DNA of 27,786 nucleotides from a virus. Under the pieces are notes generated by a model, which was not told the DNA's origin, made no database searches, and saw only the letters and a program-made list of their open reading frames with translations. Where the stretch lies: the IMG/VR virus record IMGVR_UViG_3300035698_007659, positions 1-27,786 of that record, one strand, 5' to 3'. Positions within the stretch are counted from its first letter, which is position 1. Each line of letters starts with the position of its first letter. Of the stretch, positions 23,121 through 27,786 are shown piece after piece. The translations under genes were made by a program, and so were the position numbers.

Positions 23121-23189
23121 AGCCCCTATACAGTATCGCGCTGTATCACTCGCCGTACAAAAGCAAGGTGCTGACTTCAGCTTAGAGGC
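23121..23189 (-). tRNA. Degenerate tRNA-Thr-like gene (anticodon TGT) or tRNA mimic
   Basis: A cloverleaf can be drawn: acceptor GCCTCTA/TAGGGGC with discriminator T, small D arm GCTG/CAGC with a 4-nt loop AAGT, anticodon stem TTGCT/GGCGA with loop TTTGTAC (anticodon TGT), and T stem TACAG/CTGTA with loop CGCGATA. The D loop lacks GG and the T loop lacks TT. It is therefore either a decayed tRNA-Thr or an RNA that copies tRNA shape. The ends resemble the tRNA-Thr(GGT) acceptor (GCC...GGC-T). Confidence 0.5.
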
Positions 23190-23277
23190 TTCAAAAAAAA
23201 TAACAGTGCCAAGGGTGGAACGAAGATTCTTTGAGCATCACAAAGTTGCTGTATACTGGCGTGTTAGCGTTATTAAG
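23190..23277. other. Spacer between tRNA-Ser(TGA) and the tRNA-like gene
   Basis: Eighty-eight bases with no gene or clear helix. On the minus strand a run of eight Ts (23201-23194) precedes the tRNA-like gene by five bases, but no stem lies before it, so it is not called as a terminator. Confidence 0.5.
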
Positions 23278-23360
23278 CGGAGGAAAAAGGAGTCGAACCC
23301 TCATGTTTTACCATGGCCTAGCGTTCAAAACTAGTTGAGCACCAACGCTCGCTTTCCTCC
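23278..23360 (-). tRNA. tRNA-Ser (anticodon TGA)
   Basis: Acceptor GGAGGAA/TTCCTCC with discriminator G, D arm GAGC/GCTC with GTTGGT loop, anticodon stem CTAGT/GCTAG with loop TTTGAAC (anticodon TGA), long variable arm with CATG/CATG stem, T arm GAGGG/CCTTT with loop TTCGACT. Class II, as expected for Ser. Confidence 0.92.
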
Positions 23361-23438
23361 ATAACATCTCTATATATCCACCTTTAAAGTTAGAGTAGGT
23401 AGCTTTGTGGAAATTCTTAAAATCATATTCTAACATAG

Positions 23439-23510
23439 TAGGCAATAAAGGAATCGAACCTTTGTTTCCTGGATGTAAACCAGACGTACTCACCGCTGTA
23501 CGAATCGCCC
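23439..23510 (-). tRNA. tRNA-Val (anticodon TAC)
   Basis: Acceptor GGGCGAT/ATTGCCT (G-U pairs at positions 1 and 5), discriminator A, D arm GTAC/GTAC with AGCGGTGA loop, anticodon stem TCTGG/CCAGG with loop TTTACAT (anticodon TAC), T arm AAAGG TTCGATT CCTTT. First tRNA after the array promoter. Confidence 0.93.
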
Positions 23511-23622
23511 ATAAATTATGACAAGTAGTGAGCCGACAGAGGTTGTACATGTAGTCGTTTAAGCAAGGTATGTGGGCCTCGCACTCTGCATTCATAATCG
23601 TTTTGTTCTCTTCAACAAATAT
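23511..23622. other. Leader of the tRNA array
   Basis: The 112 bp between promoter and tRNA-Val. An ATG frame (23595 and on) continues through the tRNAs, has no good Shine-Dalgarno and is not called. No stable hairpin stands out, and it is probably removed during tRNA 5' processing. Confidence 0.5.
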
Positions 23623-23650
23623 ATTATACACTAAGCTGAGGAAAAGTCAA
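23623..23650 (-). promoter_or_regulatory. Sigma70-type promoter of the tRNA array
   Basis: Minus strand: TTGACT (23650-23645), 16 bp spacer, TATAAT (23628-23623). The -10 is perfect and the -35 has one mismatch. Start predicted near 23616. It heads the tRNA run that ends at the terminator at 21573-21606, about 2.0 kb later. Confidence 0.88.
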
Positions 23651-23746
23651 GCCCTGTTCGTAGTTTTTCAGGGATTTTCTCAAAAAGCAAGGCCAGGTTT
23701 TTCGTTCGGGGGAGCCCCACACTGACTTTCTTTTCTGCCAGACCTC

Positions 23747-23914
23747 TTAAAATTTCCCATTCTTTCTATCTGCTACTTCCCTAGCTCGCTCAGCCGTCAT
23801 GTGGTATGAGAGGCTGAGTCTGCGAGTGTTCAAGTCTAACAAATAATAGACCACCTTATTCGGGTCTTTCAGGTGGTTGGCTGGTAACTTAATATCTTGA
23901 ATGATATATCTCAT
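23747..23914 (-). CDS. Small unknown protein (55 residues) coupled to the Ro60-like gene
   Basis: The ATG overlaps the Ro60-like stop as ATGA, a clear sign of coupled translation. The protein starts MRYIIQDIKLPANHLKDPNK and continues VVYYLLDLNTRRL, then a basic helix (AERAREVADRKNG). It is compact, soluble and unrecognised. As the last gene before the tRNA promoter it may work with the Ro60-like protein. The 96 bp between its stop and the promoter hold no clear terminator. Confidence 0.65.
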   Translation of the reverse strand: MRYIIQDIKLPANHLKDPNKVVYYLLDLNTRRLSLSYHMTAERAREVADRKNGKF

Positions 23915-25506
23915 AGGGTCACCTTGTTAATTTCACTAGCGAAGTCGGTAGACTTTCCAGTCATAAAGTTGCTAATTACAGGCCACACACTATCAGTGAA
24001 GCCTCCAATGTTAAGGCAGTTCTGCCCATCAGAGACCTGAGTATCTCCATAGGGCTGAATATCAATACAGGCAAGCCTAGCATTATGGTTCCTCTTGCGG
24101 AACTTAGCCCACTCAGACGACATTTCTGTTACAGAAGCGGCCCCATACCAAACTACTTGGTCCCCAGGCTGTCTCAACCAAGACTGATTGTCGGAAACAT
24201 AGATGACGGCATCACCCTTCCAGTTGGTCTGGTTCAATAGACGAAGCCCTAGTTGGGCAGACGTACCACCGCCTACTCCACAGTTCTTAAACTTTTCAGA
24301 GTTGGTAGCTACAGAGTCACGGGGATTAACCTGTACCTCTTTAGCGTTGGTTGCCCAAGCAATGACTTTGCAGTTAGGGTTGGTTCTCACTAGAGAGGCT
24401 GCAATAAGGGCCGCAACATCTACGCAGGTGGTTTTTGTTACGTGTCCATTATATCCTGAGCTTCCCGTAACGGGACTGTGCATAGAGCCAGACAAGTCAA
24501 TACAGATGGCTACATTTGACCCCAAAGCTGGCACGTTCTCCGTAGCAATCTCAAGGGCGTCCTGCAACGCTAATGAAATCTCCATAGGAAGCCCAACAAT
24601 ATTCTGGAAGGTGGTCAACAACTGATAGGGGAAAGCATTACACTTTCGAACCTCGACAGGGTCCCTTAGTTTGTTAGCCAACTGGGTTGTCAGCTCCTTA
24701 TCCTCAAACACCCCATTCCTCTGAAGCATGTTCAAGTTCATGCGAAGGGTATTCCAAGGCATGTTGAGGGCGATTTGCTTCCAGTGGTCAGGAGTTAGGT
24801 TACAATTAGTGAGGGCTCTGAACTGCATATCTGGCAGGGCCCTACTGTTGTCCGCCTTGAAGGCTTCGAACTCTTGGGCGGTCGTAGCGAGTAGGGCAGG
24901 GTTGTACTCCTTACCTACAAGGTAGCCAAAGGTAGCCTCTTGAGAAGGGTTAGCTGGCTTAGGGTGAACCATTCTTAGAATATCTAGTACTGATGGGTTG
25001 GAGTGTCCAATAGAAGAGATGAATAGCTTGTTGTTAGACTGACTAGTAAGCCAGTTTTGCACCAACCCCTTAACGAGTGAGCCCAAAGACTTACGTCCAG
25101 TAACGCCTGACCGCAAAATCCTAATGAAGACGGTCAACATCTTCATATTGGTAATGACGCGAGGGAAAGTGCGAGTAAGAAGAGTTTGAGCCTCAACAGA
25201 GGTCTTTGCGCGAGCAGCCAACACTACCAACAGGTAGGCAGGAACGTCCTTCATCTTTGCGGTTTCGTGTCCGTAGACCGCCGCCTTAGCAATGAATTCG
25301 GAACGCACATTCTCTACTAGGGCCTGCACTCTCTCTAGCTGCTCTCCAGCGGACGCATAGTAGATACCATTGAAGGTTCCGGTGACCACATACTGACAGA
25401 GGGCATTTTCATCTGTAAAGGCATAGGCTTTTCCACCCGCTACATTAACGGTGTTGGTAGACTGACCTGAAGATAGCTTGGTATTGAACAATTGTTTGTT
25501 GACCAT
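23911..25506 (-). CDS. Ro60/TROVE-VWA RNA-binding protein
   Basis: A 531-residue Ro60 (Rsr) homolog. Residues about 25-320 form the TROVE helical-repeat ring that binds misfolded RNA ends and Y RNA: KMKDVPAYLLVVLAARA (84-100), GRKSLGSLVKGLVQNWL (137-153) and PSVLDILRMVHPKP (171-184) are family landmarks. Residues about 330-510 are a von Willebrand A domain with a full MIDAS: D337-L-S-G-S in CIDLSGSM, then GGGTSAQ and YVSDN. Ro60 checks and stabilises noncoding RNA. Length is close to bacterial Rsr. A strong promoter (25561-25588) and AGGA 9 bases ahead of the ATG point to its own expression. tRNAs, a candidate Y-like RNA, an RNA ligase and kinase/phosphoesterase genes surround it. Confidence 0.9.
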   Translation of the reverse strand: MVNKQLFNTKLSSGQSTNTVNVAGGKAYAFTDENALCQYVVTGTFNGIYYASAGEQLERVQALVENVRSEFIAKAAVYGHETAKMKDVPAYLLVVLAARAKTSVEAQTLLTRTFPRVITNMKMLTVFIRILRSGVTGRKSLGSLVKGLVQNWLTSQSNNKLFISSIGHSNPSVLDILRMVHPKPANPSQEATFGYLVGKEYNPALLATTAQEFEAFKADNSRALPDMQFRALTNCNLTPDHWKQIALNMPWNTLRMNLNMLQRNGVFEDKELTTQLANKLRDPVEVRKCNAFPYQLLTTFQNIVGLPMEISLALQDALEIATENVPALGSNVAICIDLSGSMHSPVTGSSGYNGHVTKTTCVDVAALIAASLVRTNPNCKVIAWATNAKEVQVNPRDSVATNSEKFKNCGVGGGTSAQLGLRLLNQTNWKGDAVIYVSDNQSWLRQPGDQVVWYGAASVTEMSSEWAKFRKRNHNARLACIDIQPYGDTQVSDGQNCLNIGGFTDSVWPVISNFMTGKSTDFASEINKVTL

Positions 25507-25560
25507 TTCAATTTTCCTAGTTGGGGTGAACTCTTCTTAATATCTTACTTTAACAAGTCT

Positions 25561-25588
25561 ATTATAGGGGTTGAAGCTCCAGAGTCAA
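25561..25588 (-). promoter_or_regulatory. Sigma70-type promoter of the Ro60-like gene
   Basis: Minus strand: TTGACT (25588-25583), 16 bp spacer, TATAAT (25566-25561). Predicted start near 25554, leader about 48 nt. The upstream context CCCCTTGACT resembles the phoH and protease promoters. Confidence 0.85.
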
Positions 25589-25604
25589 GGGGCGTCACCC
25601 ATTT

Positions 25605-26567
25605 TTAAACGAATTTTTCCGTCAGTTTCTGCATGTTCGTAGTACCAGACATACTTACGTTCTGTACTAGGCTCGCCGCAATACTAATATCATTAGTCTT
25701 ACGACCAGACAAACCCTTATGGTCTTCCACAGTCTTCAATATTTTGATAGAGGTTAGAATTTGCTCCTTACTAGAAACCTGAAAAGACTCCCTATTGTTT
25801 AGTCGAGCTGCCTCAGTATATACAACTAGCTCTGGCTTAGTCTTGATAACTCTATCTAGCACTACCTTGGATAGTCCTTGAACGGTGTGGCAGGCGGTAC
25901 CAGGCTTCACAGCCCTTAGGGTCTCCGTCAACTTACTGGGAATATAGTCTAAGGAAGGGTCGCAGTAGAAACCCCTCCAATCTTGAAGCTCCTTTGAGTC
26001 GTCTGCGTCTTCCCCCATCAATTCCTCCCATGTTCCAATCCCAGGTATAAACACTGCAGGAGAATGCTCAGCCAACATAGCGCAAGGAACAAAGTCTACA
26101 ATATCTTTCTTATGCTCTGCTGATAGCTCATCAATCCTAGATAAAATGTAGGCCCCAGCAGATTTCCCTTTACTAAAGTTAGCTGCGAACAGAGCCTTCG
26201 CCACCAATAGGTCCCCTTTATCCATATGGGCAATCAGTTTTACCCACTCATTATGAACAGCCTTACACCAATAGGGAGCGACCTTCTTTTTGAACCATGC
26301 TAAGGCAATATTTTCAGGAGCTGTACTAAGGGGAGAGTTAGGTCCTACTTTAAAGTCGCTCGTTAGATAATGATGAATGTCTTTAAATAGAGGGTAGAAG
26401 GCATAAGGGTTAAAATTACCATAAGTAGACATAGTTGAACTAGTTCTCTCAACATATTTGACTTGTGGGCCATCTAGGTATACGGAAGCACATTTATTAC
26501 CATAGTCTACCTTAAATCCCTTATAGTTCCCCATCTCATTCCTAATAACTTTACAGGACAAACCCAT
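25605..26567 (-). CDS. Unknown 320-residue protein in the RNA-repair block
   Basis: No family recognised. The first 40 residues alternate strands and turns (MGLSCKVIRNEMGNYKGFKV); the rest is mostly helical. Notable segments are Trp-rich (ALAWFKKKVAPYWCKAVHNEW, about 88-108), an acidic turn (GEDADDSKE) and a Lys-rich end (RKTNDISIAASL then MQKLTEKFV). No nucleotide-binding loop or membrane helix is visible. It lies between the phosphoesterase and the Ro60-like promoter and is co-directional with both. AGGA is 8 bases before the ATG. A role in the same RNA pathway is suggested by position only. Confidence 0.7.
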   Translation of the reverse strand: MGLSCKVIRNEMGNYKGFKVDYGNKCASVYLDGPQVKYVERTSSTMSTYGNFNPYAFYPLFKDIHHYLTSDFKVGPNSPLSTAPENIALAWFKKKVAPYWCKAVHNEWVKLIAHMDKGDLLVAKALFAANFSKGKSAGAYILSRIDELSAEHKKDIVDFVPCAMLAEHSPAVFIPGIGTWEELMGEDADDSKELQDWRGFYCDPSLDYIPSKLTETLRAVKPGTACHTVQGLSKVVLDRVIKTKPELVVYTEAARLNNRESFQVSSKEQILTSIKILKTVEDHKGLSGRKTNDISIAASLVQNVSMSGTTNMQKLTEKFV

Positions 26568-26577
26568 TTAATATTCC

Positions 26578-27159
26578 TTAGTGGTAAGAAGTATCTTTAT
26601 TATGATGGTCAACAGTAACCGGCTCAACCCCCTTAAACATATCCACAATATCGTCAAGCAACCAGGGCTTAAAGTCATTGTTGTCTACTACAACGTCAAG
26701 CTGTCGCCCGACCGTCTTGTAGTTTCCGTGGCAATGGCCAAACAAATTGATGGAGCCTCTCCCCACCTCATTCCACGAAGCAATAGGATAATGAAACATA
26801 CAGATAAGGACTCCCCGATGCCTCAGCTCATAGTAAGAGTGACAAGAAGAGAATAGGCCCTGTAGTTCAGGCTTCGTCTGGATGGCATGGTCATGGTTCC
26901 CATACAGGAAAATGATATTCTCGCAGTTAATCCTAGCTCGATGCTCCGGGATTAGCTTTTTATTACCAAAGGCAAAGTCGCCTAAATAAAATAGGGTGTC
27001 TTCTTTCTGCACGACCGCATTTATATTGTTGATGATTGTGTCGTTCATGGCTTCGATTGACTCGAAGTTTCGATAACCACCCTTCCATGTAGACATAGAG
27101 GGACCGCAAATATTCACATGATTTATGTGAAAATCTGAGCTGATATAGATATTACTCAT
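26578..27159 (-). CDS. Calcineurin-like metallophosphoesterase
   Basis: A 193-residue phosphoesterase of the calcineurin-like superfamily with all metal motifs: D9-F-H11 (SSDFHINH), G60-D61 (YLGDFAFG), G87-N-H-D-H91, H123 in MFHYPIA, and G141-H-C-H144. Such enzymes split phosphomonoesters or diesters. In bacterial Pnkp a domain of this family removes 2',3'-cyclic or 3' phosphates from RNA ends. Here it is a separate gene whose start overlaps the stop of the polynucleotide-kinase-like gene (TAATG). That pairing suggests end-healing of RNA, though other roles (cyclic nucleotide or phosphate turnover) cannot be excluded. Confidence 0.88.
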   Translation of the reverse strand: MSNIYISSDFHINHVNICGPSMSTWKGGYRNFESIEAMNDTIINNINAVVQKEDTLFYLGDFAFGNKKLIPEHRARINCENIIFLYGNHDHAIQTKPELQGLFSSCHSYYELRHRGVLICMFHYPIASWNEVGRGSINLFGHCHGNYKTVGRQLDVVVDNNDFKPWLLDDIVDMFKGVEPVTVDHHNKDTSYH

Positions 27160-27611
27160 TAATATTCTTTCTTCAATCTCTCTAACTTGCCCATAAACAA
27201 CTCAGGACTTTCATAGCGACCCAACATTCTCTCCAAGGTTTCCCTTGGAACATTATGAGTCCCCTTCACAATGAGCTGTTCGATATCAAAAGCCCACGGA
27301 GTAGTGGGTTCCACAACCACAATCTCATAGTTGGCTTTCAGAGCCATCTCGAAATAGGGCTTAGCCTCTTTGAAGGTAGTATTAGTATTATCTACAATCA
27401 CGTTGACTCCAGCGTCCACCAATTTCTGAGCCCGCCACTGAGTCCAAACGTGGGCGGCATGTAGCTTATCAATATCAAAGTAGTAGTTGTTATTGAAGGT
27501 GAAGTAGTCGTCAGCATTAATTACAACTGCGTTGTGAGTAACCGCACCAACTGCTGCTGCTGTCGATTTTCCGCACCCTGGGAGCCCCTTTAACAGTATC
27601 AACTTATTCAT
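27159..27611 (-). CDS. P-loop polynucleotide-kinase-like protein
   Basis: A 150-residue P-loop kinase. Walker A G9-L-P-G-C-G-K-S-T is near the start, NADDYF (32-37) matches the acidic substrate loop of 5'-polynucleotide kinases and N4BP2-type kinases, and VIVDNTNT (71-78) is the second strand motif. T4 Pnkp and bacterial Pnkp kinase domains share this arrangement. It would add a 5' phosphate to broken RNA so that the Rnl5-type ligase can seal it; this substrate is inferred. AGAGGA is about 8 bases before the ATG. Its stop shares a base with the phosphoesterase ATG. Confidence 0.82.
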   Translation of the reverse strand: MNKLILLKGLPGCGKSTAAAVGAVTHNAVVINADDYFTFNNNYYFDIDKLHAAHVWTQWRAQKLVDAGVNVIVDNTNTTFKEAKPYFEMALKANYEIVVVEPTTPWAFDIEQLIVKGTHNVPRETLERMLGRYESPELFMGKLERLKKEY

Positions 27612-27657
27612 TACTTAGTTCCTCTAATAGTAGGTCCATCATTTTGTCTCTTAGTAT

Positions 27658-27786
27658 TCATAAAGGAAGGTGTTCATGTCTAACTTCTCTTTTGTGGGCC
27701 ACACTAACTAAAGCCTCAGGGTCAACGTGGGGGCCATAAATCATCTTGCCCTTATACTTGAACTGCTCTTGGGCTTCGTGCATGAC
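27658..27786 (-). CDS. C-terminal fragment of unknown protein (cut by window edge)
   Basis: The last 42 codons of a gene entering from the right edge, ending YGPHVDPEALVSVAHKREVR then HEHLPL and TGA. The same frame continues without a further stop for 17 sense codons (ILRDKMMDLLLEELSNE) to a TAA beside the kinase start, and the continuation also looks protein-like. No function can be given. Confidence 0.5.
   Translation of the reverse strand, partial: VMHEAQEQFKYKGKMIYGPHVDPEALVSVAHKREVRHEHLPL

Noticed and set aside
23308-23631. 107-codon minus-strand frame across tRNA-Val and tRNA-Ser
   Set aside because: It covers two canonical tRNAs and starts at the promoter -10 region, so it is a shadow of the RNA genes.
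1-27786. CRISPR array, insertion sequence, integrase or attachment site
   Set aside because: No regular repeat-spacer pattern, transposase, integrase or terminal inverted repeat was seen.

Overview
The window looks like the inside of a large tailed-phage genome (probably a myovirus-like or jumbo-sized phage known only from its sequence). Every supported gene lies on the minus strand, and genes are packed with 1-60 bp overlaps or stop/start junctions of the ATGA or TAATG type. Typical large-phage functions are present: a DnaB-type helicase (cut by the left edge), a RecA/UvsX-like ATPase, PhoH, a class II ribonucleotide reductase, thymidylate synthase, dCMP deaminase, dUTPase, a sigma factor, a ClpP-like protease and a tRNA array. 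Two genes hint at a planctomycete or similar host: a membrane protein ending in a heme-binding segment like the planctomycete cytochrome C domain, and a CinA-like/NMN adenylyltransferase fusion. The host assignment is inference only.

Reading in the direction of transcription (right to left): 27786-23747 holds a P-loop kinase of polynucleotide-kinase type, a calcineurin-like phosphoesterase, an unknown 320-residue protein, a Ro60-like TROVE/VWA protein and a 55-codon gene. From 23650 to 21573 a strong promoter leads into an array of seven tRNAs plus one degenerate tRNA-like gene. The array also holds a membrane cytochrome-like gene, two tiny genes and a structured RNA with a possible cloverleaf fold, and it ends in an intrinsic terminator. 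Next come dUTPase, an Rnl5-type RNA ligase, small membrane or unknown proteins, a GT4 glycosyltransferase, the CinA-like/NMNAT fusion, a sigma factor, a PD-(D/E)XK nuclease, thymidylate synthase, a ClpP-like protease and a DeoC-like protein without its catalytic lysines. A probable virion protein, a permuted NlpC/P60 protein, a secreted trypsin-like protease with its own promoter and dCMP deaminase follow, then a noncoding structured segment with a terminator. The left third holds the ribonucleotide reductase, PhoH (own promoter), an HNH nuclease and a replication/recombination block (HTH protein, RecA-like, nuclease, UvsY-like candidate, zinc-finger protein, DnaB).

The most striking theme is RNA repair and quality control. 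Kinase and phosphoesterase genes that resemble a split bacterial Pnkp, an Rnl5 RNA ligase, a Ro60 homolog, many tRNAs and a candidate Y-like RNA sit within about 8 kb. A reasonable inference is that the phage repairs or replaces tRNAs cut by host defences. A second theme is dNTP and NAD metabolism. Four near-consensus sigma70-type promoters (TTGAC[A/T], 16-17 bp, TA[A/T]AAT) and four intrinsic terminators divide the otherwise one-directional gene run.
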